From contig JAKZSU010000057.1 of the NCBI GenBank assembly GCA_047517485.1, positions 1-25,930 of the forward strand: a stretch of DNA of 25,930 nt. The letters are read 5' to 3'. Under the pieces are notes generated by a model that saw nothing but the letters and a program-made list of their open reading frames with translations, was not told the DNA's origin and ran no database searches. The number at the start of each line of letters is the position of its first letter. Position 1 is the stretch's first letter. The stretch is from JAKZSU01 sp047517485. GTDB taxonomy: Bacteria; Pseudomonadota; Alphaproteobacteria; UBA7887. Below, piece by piece: positions 6,905 to 14,965 of the stretch. Both the position numbers and the translations under genes were made by a program.

Positions 6905-9900
6905 GTGAGTACAGCCTCCGCCGCTGGCGGCCTCTGGGAATTCTGGATCGATCGCGGCGGTACTTTCACCGACGTGGTCGCGCGCATGCCCGACGGCGCG
7001 GTGATTACCCACAAGCTGCTGTCGGAAAACCCCAAACGCTACAAGGACGCGGCGCTGCAGGCGATTCGCGACATGCTCGAGCTCGCGCCCGGCGCGGCGT
7101 TCCCGACAGCGGCGATCGGCGCGGTCAAGATGGGCACGACGGTGGCGACCAACGCGCTGCTCGAGCGCAAGGGCGACCGCACGCTGTTGCTCATCACCAA
7201 GGGCTTCGGCGACGCGCTGCGCATCGGCTATCAGGTTCGGCCGCATCTGTTCGCCCGCCATATCGTCCTGCCCGAACTGCTCTACGAGCGGGTGGTCGAA
7301 GTCGATGAGCGCTACACCGCCGAAGGCGAGGAACTGGTCCCGGTGGCGCTCGACGGCGCGCGCGCGGCGCTCGAGACGGCCCATGCGGACGGCCTTCGTT
7401 CGGTCGCCATCGCCTTTCTGCATGGCTACCGCTATCACGATCACGAAGATGCTGTCGCGGCGCTGGCGCGCCAGGCCGGGTTTACCCAAGTGTCGGTGTC
7501 GCACGAGGTGAGCCCGCTGATGAAGCTCGTCGGGCGCGGCGATACCACTGTCGTGGATGCTTATGTCTCGCCGATCCTGCGCCGCTACGTGGACCGTATC
7601 GCCAACGAGCTCGGCGACGCGCGGCTGATGTTCATGCAGTCCAATGGCGGGTTGGCGGACGCCCGGCGCTTTCAGGGCAAGGACTCTATTCTGTCCGGCC
7701 CCGCCGGCGGCATCGTCGGCGCGGCGCGGACCGCGGCGATGGCCGGCTTCGACAAGATCATCAGTTTCGACATGGGCGGCACCTCGACCGATGTCGCGCA
7801 TTTCGACGGTGAATACGAACGCGCCTTCGAGACCATGGTCGCCGGGGTGCGCATGCGCGCGCCGATGATGCGGATTCACACGGTGGCGGCGGGCGGCGGC
7901 TCGATCCTGCACTTCGACGGCGCGCGCTACCGGGTGGGTCCGGAGTCCGCCGGCGCCGAGCCGGGCCCCGCGTGCTATCGCCGCGGCGGTCCGCTGACGG
8001 TGACCGACGCCAACGTGATGGTCGGCAAGATCCAACCACAATTCTTCCCCAGACTATTCGGACCCGGCGGCGACGAGCCGTTGAACGGCGATGTGGTGCG
8101 CGAACAATTCGCCGCGCTCGCCGCCCGCATCGAGGCCGAGACCGGCGATAAACGTACGCCGGCCGAAGTGGCCGAGGGCTTCCTGCGCATCGCCGTCGAG
8201 AACATGGCCAATGCGATCAAGCAGATATCGATCCAGCGCGGTTATGACGTGACCGAATACACGCTCAACTGTTTCGGCGGCGCCGGCGGTCAACACGCTT
8301 GCCTGGTCGCCGATGCGCTCGGCATCACCCGGGTTTTTGTCCATCCTTTCGCCGGGGTTCTGTCGGCCTATGGCATGGGCCTGGCCGATCTCAGGGTGAT
8401 GCGCGAGCACGCGGTCGAGGCGGAACTGAGCGACGATTTGCTGGACGAGATCGGCGAAATTCTCGACCAGCTGGAAACCGCAAGCCGTGCCGAATTGGTC
8501 CACCAAGGAGTCGACGCATCACGCATCGAGGCGATCCGCAAAGTCCATTTGCGTTACGAGGGCACCGACTCGCCGCTGGTGGTCGATCTTACCGACCGCC
8601 CAACGATAATTGCCGCGTTCGAGGCGGCGCATACCCAGCAGTTCGGTTTCATCGCGCCGGAAAAATCGCACATCGTCGAAGCGGTGACGGTGGAAGTAAT
8701 CGGCGGCGCGGCGGACGTGGACGATCCGGTGTTGGAGACCACGGACTCCGCCGTCGCGCCAGAAGCGGTGGCCGAAGTAGAGACCCATATGGACGGCGCG
8801 GCGCGGCGGACCGTGATCCACGACCGCGAGGCGCTGCGACCGGGGGCGCGGATCAGCGGACCGGCGGTGATCATCGAGGCTAATGCGACCACCGTTCTGG
8901 AACCCGGGTGGGCCGCCGAGGTCACGCCGCGAAACCACCTGATCCTGACCCGGGTCGAGCCCCGCCCTGGTCAGGCCTCGGTCGGCACCGAGGCGGATCC
9001 GGTGATGCTCGAGGTGTTCAACAACCTGTTCATGTCGACCGCCGAGCAAATGGGCGAGGTGCTGAGAAACACCGCCTATTCGGTCAACATCAAGGAGCGG
9101 TTGGATTTCTCCTGCGCGGTATTCAATCCGGACGGCGATCTGGTGGCCAACGCGCCGCACATTCCGGTCCATCTCGGCTCGATGAGCGAAAGCGTGAAGA
9201 CGGTGATCCGCGAACGCGCCGGGACGATCAATCCCGGTGATGTGTTTATGCTCAACACGCCGTACAACGGCGGCACCCACCTGCCCGATGTCACCGTCAT
9301 CACCCCGGTGTTCGACGCGGCGGGTCGCGACATTCTGTTCCACGTCGCGTCGCGCGGGCATCACGCGGAGCTCGGCGGCATCACCCCGGGCTCGGTGCCG
9401 CCGCACAGCAAGCATATCGACGAGGAAGGGGTCTTAATCGATAACTTCCACCTTGTCGCCGGCGGCCGATTGTTGGAGGCCGAGACCGAGAAACTGTTCG
9501 CCGATGCGCCCTATCCGTCGCGCAATTTCCGTCACAATCTCGGCGACCTCAAGGCGCAAATCGCGGCCAACGAGAAAGGCGCGCGCGAGTTGCGCGAAAT
9601 GGTCGACCATTTCGGTCTCGATGTGGTGCACGCCTATATGCATCACGTCCAGGACAATGCCGAAGAATCGGTGCGCCGCGTGTTGGACGTGCTGAAGGAC
9701 GGCAGCTTCATCTATGAGATGGATTCGGGCGCGAAGATCTCGGTCGCCATCACCGTCGACAAGGCGGCACGCGAGGCAATTATCGATTTCACCGGGACCT
9801 CGGAGCAACAGGACAGCAATTTCAACGCGCCGTCGGCGGTTTGCATGGCCGCGGTGCTCTACGTGTTCCGGATGATGGTCGACGACGATATCCCGCTCAA

Positions 9901-10549
9901 CGGCGGCTGCCTCAAACCGCTCAAGGTGATCATTCCGGATGGCTCGATGCTGAACCCGAGCTATCCCGCCGCGGTGGTCGCCGGTAACGTGGAAACCTCG
10001 CAAGCCATCACCGACACGCTACTCGGCGCGCTTGGCCTGATGGGTGCAAGCCAGGGCACGATGAACAATTTCACTTTCGGTGACGACGGCGGGCACCAAA
10101 ATTACGAAACCATTTGCGGCGGTGCCGGCGCGGGCCCGGATTTCGACGGTACCAACGCGGTTCACACCCATATGACCAACACCCGATCTACCGATCCCGA
10201 GATCCTCGAGTGGCGCTTCCCGGTGCTCATCGAATCCTTTTCGATCCGGCACGGCTCGGGTGGCGCCGGCCGCCGCCGCGGCGGTGACGGCATCATCCGC
10301 CGGATCCGCTTCCGCGCGCCGATGACGGCGGGAATCGTATCCGGTCACCGTCGGGTGCCACCTTACGGCATGGCCGGCGGCGAGCCGGGCGTGGTCGGGC
10401 GCAACAGCGTGGAACGCGCCGACGGCACGGTCGAAGCGCTGTCCTGGGCCGCCAAGGCGGAGATGAAACCCGGCGACGTCTTCGTCATCGAAACCCCGGG
10501 CGGCGGCGGCTACGGCAAGGTCGAATCCACATATACCAAACCGCGATGA
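6905..10549 (+). CDS. Hydantoinase/5-oxoprolinase family enzyme, fused A and B domains
   Basis: ATP-dependent hydrolase that opens a cyclic amide such as 5-oxoproline or a (methyl)hydantoin; cytosolic. The 1214-aa chain carries both parts, like eukaryotic OPLAH. HyuA part (about residues 1-690): the start motif WIDRGGTFTDV, MGTTVATNALLERKG, the ATPase-like FDMGGTSTDVAHF, and GPACYRRGGPLTVTDAN. HyuB part (about 700-1214): STAEQMGEVLRNTAYSVNI, RGHHAELGGITPGS, ETICGGAGAGP and the tail GSGGAGRRRGGDG. Several of these look closer to oxoprolinases than to bacterial two-subunit hydantoinases, but the substrate is not proven. The frame is open back to 6758, but the extra 49 residues are non-homologous and overlap gntR; the GTG at 6905 places the DRGGTFTD motif near the N-terminus as usual. 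It is divergent from gntR. Acetone-carboxylase-like function is less likely. Confidence 0.92.
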   Translation: MSTASAAGGLWEFWIDRGGTFTDVVARMPDGAVITHKLLSENPKRYKDAALQAIRDMLELAPGAAFPTAAIGAVKMGTTVATNALLERKGDRTLLLITKGFGDALRIGYQVRPHLFARHIVLPELLYERVVEVDERYTAEGEELVPVALDGARAALETAHADGLRSVAIAFLHGYRYHDHEDAVAALARQAGFTQVSVSHEVSPLMKLVGRGDTTVVDAYVSPILRRYVDRIANELGDARLMFMQSNGGLADARRFQGKDSILSGPAGGIVGAARTAAMAGFDKIISFDMGGTSTDVAHFDGEYERAFETMVAGVRMRAPMMRIHTVAAGGGSILHFDGARYRVGPESAGAEPGPACYRRGGPLTVTDANVMVGKIQPQFFPRLFGPGGDEPLNGDVVREQFAALAARIEAETGDKRTPAEVAEGFLRIAVENMANAIKQISIQRGYDVTEYTLNCFGGAGGQHACLVADALGITRVFVHPFAGVLSAYGMGLADLRVMREHAVEAELSDDLLDEIGEILDQLETASRAELVHQGVDASRIEAIRKVHLRYEGTDSPLVVDLTDRPTIIAAFEAAHTQQFGFIAPEKSHIVEAVTVEVIGGAADVDDPVLETTDSAVAPEAVAEVETHMDGAARRTVIHDREALRPGARISGPAVIIEANATTVLEPGWAAEVTPRNHLILTRVEPRPGQASVGTEADPVMLEVFNNLFMSTAEQMGEVLRNTAYSVNIKERLDFSCAVFNPDGDLVANAPHIPVHLGSMSESVKTVIRERAGTINPGDVFMLNTPYNGGTHLPDVTVITPVFDAAGRDILFHVASRGHHAELGGITPGSVPPHSKHIDEEGVLIDNFHLVAGGRLLEAETEKLFADAPYPSRNFRHNLGDLKAQIAANEKGARELREMVDHFGLDVVHAYMHHVQDNAEESVRRVLDVLKDGSFIYEMDSGAKISVAITVDKAAREAIIDFTGTSEQQDSNFNAPSAVCMAAVLYVFRMMVDDDIPLNGGCLKPLKVIIPDGSMLNPSYPAAVVAGNVETSQAITDTLLGALGLMGASQGTMNNFTFGDDGGHQNYETICGGAGAGPDFDGTNAVHTHMTNTRSTDPEILEWRFPVLIESFSIRHGSGGAGRRRGGDGIIRRIRFRAPMTAGIVSGHRRVPPYGMAGGEPGVVGRNSVERADGTVEALSWAAKAEMKPGDVFVIETPGGGGYGKVESTYTKPR

Positions 10550-10565
10550 GTAGGACTCATCGCGG
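10541..10565 (+). terminator. Strong hairpin over the oxoprolinase stop codon
   Basis: CCGCGATGAGT (10541-10551), AGG loop, ACTCATCGCGG (10555-10565): 11 perfect base pairs with a 3-nt loop, followed by TTCAT. It includes the TGA stop (10547-10549). Placed between convergent genes, it probably acts as a terminator or 3' stabiliser, although the T-tract is poor. Confidence 0.6.
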
Positions 10566-10635
10566 TTCATAGTGCGTTCAAGCGCCGGCCAAGCTGGCCT
10601 CGCATAAGCTCGGGCGCGCGGTCGCGCTTGCCAAG

Positions 10636-10659
10636 CTGTAATGAGTTGCACTCATAGCA
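10636..10659. terminator. Second hairpin in the convergent gap, with the same ATGAGT/ACTCAT stem
   Basis: ATGAGT (10641-10646), TGC loop, ACTCAT (10650-10655), extended by GCTG/CAGC after a 2-nt mismatch. It lies 9 nt beyond the stop codon of the convergent LLM gene and shares its core stem with the 10541-10565 hairpin. It could serve as terminator for the minus-strand operon. The DNA between the two also contains GGCCA-AGC-TGGCC (10577-10589). Confidence 0.45.
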
Positions 10660-10667
10660 GCTCGGTA

Positions 10668-11603
10668 TTAGCGCAGCCGCGGGATAATTTCTTTCGCGAT
10701 TATTTCGGTCTGTTCGTCCTGGTATTTGTACGGCACGAAGATGATCCGATGCACGCCCGCGTCGATGTGCGCTTGCAGCTGCTCGACGCATTCGTCCACC
10801 GTCCCGATGATCGCGCTCTCGGCGGTCGAGTCGCTCCACGAGGCGAAATCCCATTCCGCCTCCAACCACGCGTTCATCGGCGCCTCGACGTCGGCCCGGT
10901 CGCCGACCACGATCGGCAATTGATTGCAGCTGATCAGCGAATCCGGATCCTTGCCGGCGTCAGCGGCAAACGCGCGAACCTTGTTCCAGGATTTCGCGAA
11001 GCTGTCGGGTTTGTAAAAATAGGTCAGCCAGCCATCGCCGCCGACCGCCGCGCGTTTGAGAACGCGGTCGACGTACCCGCCGATCAGCAACGGCGGTCGC
11101 GGCTGTTGCACCGGTTTCGGATACATCACCGATTGCCGCAGATTGTGCGGCGGGTATTCCGCGGTGACCATGTCCTCCCGCCACAAGCGACTGAGGATCT
11201 CGAGATTGCGGTCCATGATGTCGCCGCGCTTGCTGAAGTCGATGCCGACGGCGTCGAACTCGCGCTTGTACCAGCCCGACGCCATGCCCAAGATCAGCCG
11301 GCCACCGGATATCTGGTCGATGCTCGAAATCTGCTTGGCGAGCACTACCGGATTGCGCAGCGGCAGCACCAGAATTCCGGTCCCCAGCTTGATCGTGGTG
11401 GTCCGCGCCGCGACCGCGGTGAGCAGCGACAGGGCCTCGATGATCGGGAACGGTGGCTCCACCCCGAGCAGGATATGGTCCCAGACCCACAGCGACTCGT
11501 ACCCCAAGGCTTCCATGCGGACGCCGTAGTCGATCAGCGCGGCGGCGTCGGGTTGAGTCGGATAAGTCTCGAAATTCCGCATCGCGATGCCGAAAGTCGT
11601 CAT
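10668..11603 (-). CDS. LLM-class flavin/F420-dependent oxidoreductase
   Basis: Luciferase-like TIM-barrel enzyme (311 aa), expected to transfer hydride using F420 or FMN. Typical stretches: GYESLWVWDHILL near residue 35; ARTTTIKLGTGILVLPLRNPVVLAKQISSIDQISGGRL in overlapping form (about 66-104); GMASGWYKREFDAVGIDF; and RPPLLIGGYVDRVLKRAAVGGDGW. The presence of a full F420 pathway in the same gene run suggests F420, but residues alone do not decide between F420 and FMN. It has an excellent ribosome site (GAGGGGAG) and starts 17 nt after the CoA-transferase B subunit, so it is the last gene of that run. The substrate is unknown; it may oxidise or reduce an intermediate of the adjacent catabolic module. 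Confidence 0.88.
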   Translation of the reverse strand: MTTFGIAMRNFETYPTQPDAAALIDYGVRMEALGYESLWVWDHILLGVEPPFPIIEALSLLTAVAARTTTIKLGTGILVLPLRNPVVLAKQISSIDQISGGRLILGMASGWYKREFDAVGIDFSKRGDIMDRNLEILSRLWREDMVTAEYPPHNLRQSVMYPKPVQQPRPPLLIGGYVDRVLKRAAVGGDGWLTYFYKPDSFAKSWNKVRAFAADAGKDPDSLISCNQLPIVVGDRADVEAPMNAWLEAEWDFASWSDSTAESAIIGTVDECVEQLQAHIDAGVHRIIFVPYKYQDEQTEIIAKEIIPRLR

Positions 11604-11620
11604 AGTCTCCCCTCTTTAAT

Positions 11621-12391
11621 TTAGGCCGTGTAAAGCCGCTCGGGATCGAGTTCGCGCAGCACCGCGAGTTCGCGGTCGTTTGGCGGCTCGGTGGTTCCCA
11701 CGTCCGGATCGATGGCGAGGTCGAACCCGGTGTTGTCGCGCACCTGCTCCGGCGACACGCCGGGATGGAGAGCGATCACCATCATATGCTTGGACTCCTC
11801 GTCGAAGCCGAGGATCGCCAGATCGGTCACCACGCGGTATACGCCGCCGGATACCAGGCCCGAGTCGTGGCGGCTCGACCGGCCATCGAGGTAGCCCGGG
11901 CTGGTGACGAAATCGACCGCTTCGACGAAGCGGCGCTTTTCGTGCTTCATGGCGATGATCATCCGCGTCAGGCTGGATATATCGTTGCCGCCGCCGGTTC
12001 CCGGCAGGCGGATCGCGGGATCATCGGGATCGCCGATAAACGAGCTGTTGAGGTTGCCGTAGCGATCGATCTGCGCGCCGCCCATGAAGCCGACATCGAC
12101 ATAGCCGCGCTGCAACAGCAGCAGCACATCGGTGATGGTGAGCAGCATATTCGCGCGCCGGGTACAGCGCTGCTCGTTGGTCGACGGCGGCAACTCGCCG
12201 GGGACCACGAAGGGGCCCAAGACTCCGCCCTCGAAGAGGATCGTCAGGCCGGGCCCGTGCAGCCGTTGCGCCAGGGTCGCCGCCAGCAGCGGCACCCCGA
12301 CCCCGGCGAAGACGCATTGGCCGTCTTCGAGAATCCGGCCGCTCATCACCGCGAGCAGCTCTGAGGCGGTGTATCCGTTGGGTTCAGTCAT
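11621..12391 (-). CDS. CoA-transferase subunit B (GctB/IpdB-like)
   Basis: Beta subunit (256 aa) of a family I CoA-transferase or a related IpdAB-like hydrolase, forming a heteromer with the next upstream gene. It has GVGVPLLAATLAQRLHGPGL near the N-terminus, then E54 in LFEGGVLGP, the place where glutaconate CoA-transferase beta carries its catalytic Glu. Further on are VDVGFMGGAQIDRYGNLNSS and KRRFVEAVDFVTSPGYLDG, both typical of GctB/IpdB. The start has GGAG 8 nt upstream and overlaps the subunit A stop by 8 nt. It probably activates or cleaves an organic-acid CoA ester. Steroid-ring hydrolase (IpdB) is possible by similarity, but no other steroid genes are present. Confidence 0.88.
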   Translation of the reverse strand: MTEPNGYTASELLAVMSGRILEDGQCVFAGVGVPLLAATLAQRLHGPGLTILFEGGVLGPFVVPGELPPSTNEQRCTRRANMLLTITDVLLLLQRGYVDVGFMGGAQIDRYGNLNSSFIGDPDDPAIRLPGTGGGNDISSLTRMIIAMKHEKRRFVEAVDFVTSPGYLDGRSSRHDSGLVSGGVYRVVTDLAILGFDEESKHMMVIALHPGVSPEQVRDNTGFDLAIDPDVGTTEPPNDRELAVLRELDPERLYTA

Positions 12392-13337
12392 TGTAAATGC
12401 TCCGGCCGCGCCGACTGGCGTCGAGAAGGGACTCGAGTCCTAAAAGTTCGAGATAGGCCGTCCAACTCTCCGGCTGATGAAAGTAGCGCTCGAGGTAATC
12501 GTTAACCCCTTGCACCGGATCTTGTTTGGCGATCGCCGCGTAGGCATCCATGGCATCGAACAACGGCTCGTACAGCCCATAGCATTCGTGCGGCGCGCTG
12601 CCGTAGGGCACCTCGACCACCGCCTCGACGGCGAAAAACGGAATCTTGGTCTGATCAGGGGCGCGGCGAATCTGATCGTTGGAGACGATCCGTTCGGTGG
12701 TCAGGATGACCCGCTTGGCGGCCATCGCGATGTCCGGGTCCATGAATTGCAAACCGTCGATTTGGGCGTTCCCGTAAGCGTCGCAGCGCTGCACGTGGAT
12801 CAGCGCGACATCGGGATTGAGCGCCGGCAGCAGAACCAAGGGCTCGCCGGTGTACGGACACTCGATCTTTTTGATCTCCGGCAACTGGGCGGCGACATCG
12901 GACCCCATCATCGTCCGCGACGGCATGAACGGCACGCCCATCGCCCCGGCGCGATAGCGCAAGCCGATCGACATGTGGCTCCACTCCTCGAAGCGCGCCT
13001 GTTTCGATTCGGTGTAGTGGCGCATCACCTTGGAGACACCCCAGACGATCCCCTGGCTGAACCAGCTGGTCAGAATGTGCCGGCTGACCCCCGACGCAAA
13101 CAACAGATCGCCCTCGCTGGAGACAATGCTGCGCGAGATCATCAAATCCTTCTTGCGCGCGCGGATCAGCGCCCAGATCATCGCCAGCGGCGTCCGCGAC
13201 ATGGTGCAGCCGCCGAGCGCGACATGCTCGCCGTCGCTGACCAGCGCCGCGGCCTCGGCCAACGACATCACCTTCTCGCGCAGGCTGCGATCCCGGTTGG
13301 CAGTGTTTTCTCTCAGTTCGACGTAGGGCTGCACCAC
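12384..13337 (-). CDS. CoA-transferase subunit A (GctA/IpdA-like)
   Basis: Alpha subunit (317 aa) partnering the downstream B subunit. The N-terminal third has LVSDGEHVALGGCTMSRTP and ALIRARKKDL, the usual CoA-transferase opening. Later come PYTGEPLVLLPALNPDVALIHVQRCDAYGNAQI, the canonical segment (seen here in overlapping form), and a C-terminal extension typical of the glutaconate/IpdA group. The start is one of two adjacent GTG codons (13337 or 13334), with GGGAGG 7 nt upstream. The gene follows the PLP enzyme by 15 nt and overlaps subunit B by 8 nt, so the three are co-transcribed. The catalytic pair is expected to act on a dicarboxylate or ring-cleavage acid CoA ester. The specific substrate is not readable. 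Confidence 0.88.
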   Translation of the reverse strand: MVQPYVELRENTANRDRSLREKVMSLAEAAALVSDGEHVALGGCTMSRTPLAMIWALIRARKKDLMISRSIVSSEGDLLFASGVSRHILTSWFSQGIVWGVSKVMRHYTESKQARFEEWSHMSIGLRYRAGAMGVPFMPSRTMMGSDVAAQLPEIKKIECPYTGEPLVLLPALNPDVALIHVQRCDAYGNAQIDGLQFMDPDIAMAAKRVILTTERIVSNDQIRRAPDQTKIPFFAVEAVVEVPYGSAPHECYGLYEPLFDAMDAYAAIAKQDPVQGVNDYLERYFHQPESWTAYLELLGLESLLDASRRGRSIYND

Positions 13338-13352
13338 GTCAAATCCTCCCGT

Positions 13353-14870
13353 TCATGCCGGCAGATTGACCCCGGTCCGGCCGTTGAAGTCGGCGATCAA
13401 CCGATCCCAGACCGGCAAAACATCGTGCAGGGCACGCCAGGTTCGTTGGTGCTTACGCGCATCGAAGACCTCGAGCGGCAAGCCCTGTTGCTCGACCCAG
13501 GTGAAGTAGCCGAGGTTGAAAATTCGTCGGCGTTCGCGGTGATCGAGTTCGAGGACATGATCGCCGTCGACGCCGGCCAGGTGCCGGCCGAAGAGTTCGG
13601 CGGCATCGATCTGGTCAAAACCGTCGGCAAACCGGGCCGACCGCCATTTCTCGCGTTCGCTGGCGTAAAGCGCGGCACCATCGGTGGCCACGGTGACCAC
13701 GACATCGGAGTCCGACAACTCAAGACGCCGCGCCGTCTTGATAGCCGCGAGGATATTGGCGATGCTCGAAAGACCGAGGCTGGCGAGATTGGCGATCAGC
13801 GCCGGGTCGAACGCCTTGCGGTCGCCGAGGTAGGCACGGCCGATCTCCGAATTGAACAATAGATTCAGCGCGTCGCAGCTTTCGTCCGAAACACCGACCA
13901 CCATATCGCTGTTCATCACGTTCTGGATCAGCGGGATATGCTTGTCGCCGATGCCCTGGATATTGTGCTCGCCATAGCCGCCGTAGAGCATGGTCGGACA
14001 CGCGGTGGGCTCGACCGCGACGATGCGGGTGCCGTGACGGTCTTTCAAATAATCGCCCGCGCCGAGGGTTCCCGCCGAGCCGGTGCCGGCGACGAAGGCC
14101 GCGAGATCCAAATCTGGGGCGGCTTCGCGCAGATGCTCGAAGATCCGCGCGAGCGCGCGCCCGGTGCACAAATAATGAACGAGATAATTGCCGAACTCGG
14201 AAAACTGATTGAGAATGACGTTGGTGTCATCGGCGGCAAGCTCGGCGCATTTATCGTAGATTTTCTTGACGTTGCTTTCCGAGCCCGGGGTGCGGACGAT
14301 GTCGTCCGCTTGCGTCGTCCAGCGTTGCAGCCATTCGAAGCGTTCCCGACTCATGCCTTCGGGCAGCACCGCTGTCCCCCGACAACCCATGATGCGCGAA
14401 ATGGCGACGCCGCCGCGACAATAATTGCCGGTCGACGGCCAGACGGCGCGCTGCGATGTCGGATCGAACTGGCCGGTGACCAGCCGCGGCACCAAGCAGC
14501 CGTACGCGGCCAAGACTTTGTGCGCCGCGATCATCGGAAACCGATCGCCCAGTGCCACCACGATGCGTGCCTTGACCCCGGTCATCGCTTCGGGAAGCAC
14601 CAGATGGTCGGGCACCGGCACCTGGCCGCGGCGCTCCGCGTCGTTGAACCAATGCACGCGAAACAGGTTCGCCGGGCTCGGCGCGAGCGCATCGACCGCA
14701 TTCAAATGCCGCTGGATGGATTCGGGGATCGTCGCGGGGTCCGCCAACTCGGAGAGTAAGGGCAAGACGACGCCACGATCACGGAGGTGCGCGACCGCCC
14801 TGTCGCGGACCGCGGTATCGACCACTTCTGTCGGAAGATCCAACGGCGTCACCGTCTGCTCCTTCGTCAC
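13353..14870 (-). CDS. Fold-type II PLP-dependent enzyme (cysteine synthase/threonine dehydratase superfamily)
   Basis: Cytosolic PLP enzyme of 505 aa, longer than cysteine synthase (~310). The PLP lysine is probably K118 in AAHKVLAAYG. The substrate loop is STGNYCRG (146-153) and the phosphate-binding glycine loop is GTGSAGTLG (262-270). The C-terminal ~150 residues are an extra region ending in a helical segment. The family performs beta-elimination or beta-replacement on amino acids, but no characterised member with this length and loop is recognised, so the reaction is open. The start is a GTG at 14870. It lies 95 nt after the propeller gene and leads the module with the CoA-transferase and the LLM enzyme. 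A role in deaminating or eliminating a substituent from an amino-acid intermediate is inference. Confidence 0.82.
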   Translation of the reverse strand: MTKEQTVTPLDLPTEVVDTAVRDRAVAHLRDRGVVLPLLSELADPATIPESIQRHLNAVDALAPSPANLFRVHWFNDAERRGQVPVPDHLVLPEAMTGVKARIVVALGDRFPMIAAHKVLAAYGCLVPRLVTGQFDPTSQRAVWPSTGNYCRGGVAISRIMGCRGTAVLPEGMSRERFEWLQRWTTQADDIVRTPGSESNVKKIYDKCAELAADDTNVILNQFSEFGNYLVHYLCTGRALARIFEHLREAAPDLDLAAFVAGTGSAGTLGAGDYLKDRHGTRIVAVEPTACPTMLYGGYGEHNIQGIGDKHIPLIQNVMNSDMVVGVSDESCDALNLLFNSEIGRAYLGDRKAFDPALIANLASLGLSSIANILAAIKTARRLELSDSDVVVTVATDGAALYASEREKWRSARFADGFDQIDAAELFGRHLAGVDGDHVLELDHRERRRIFNLGYFTWVEQQGLPLEVFDARKHQRTWRALHDVLPVWDRLIADFNGRTGVNLPA

Positions 14871-14897
14871 TCCGTCCGCCGCCTTCCGCCGCCAATC

Positions 14898-14903
14898 ATT
14901 CTA
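14898..14903 (-). promoter_or_regulatory. Possible -10 element before the PLP-enzyme module
   Basis: TAGAAT on the minus strand, 28 nt before the GTG start, matches the -10 consensus at 5/6 positions and lies in an AT-rich stretch of the 95-nt gap. A weak -35 (TTAAAG) is 18 nt further upstream. It suggests that the PLP/CoA-transferase/LLM module can be transcribed separately from the F420 operon. Confidence 0.3.
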
Positions 14904-14965
14904 TCTTTAGAACCATATGAACTTTAAGGCGGTGGCACAAGAAAGCCCTTGCCCCAGAGGCTCGG

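Noticed and set aside
6812..8041. 409-codon open frame on the minus strand
   Set aside because: Lies opposite the oxoprolinase N-terminal domain, which carries convincing motifs; the composition is that of a shadow.
10550..10667. A small gene in the gap between the convergent genes
   Set aside because: The only frame on the minus strand (10567-10869) overlaps the LLM gene and has no family feature; the gap is better explained by hairpins.
12477..13862. 461-codon open frame on the plus strand
   Set aside because: Antisense to the CoA-transferase A and PLP-enzyme genes; low-complexity composition and no recognisable motif.
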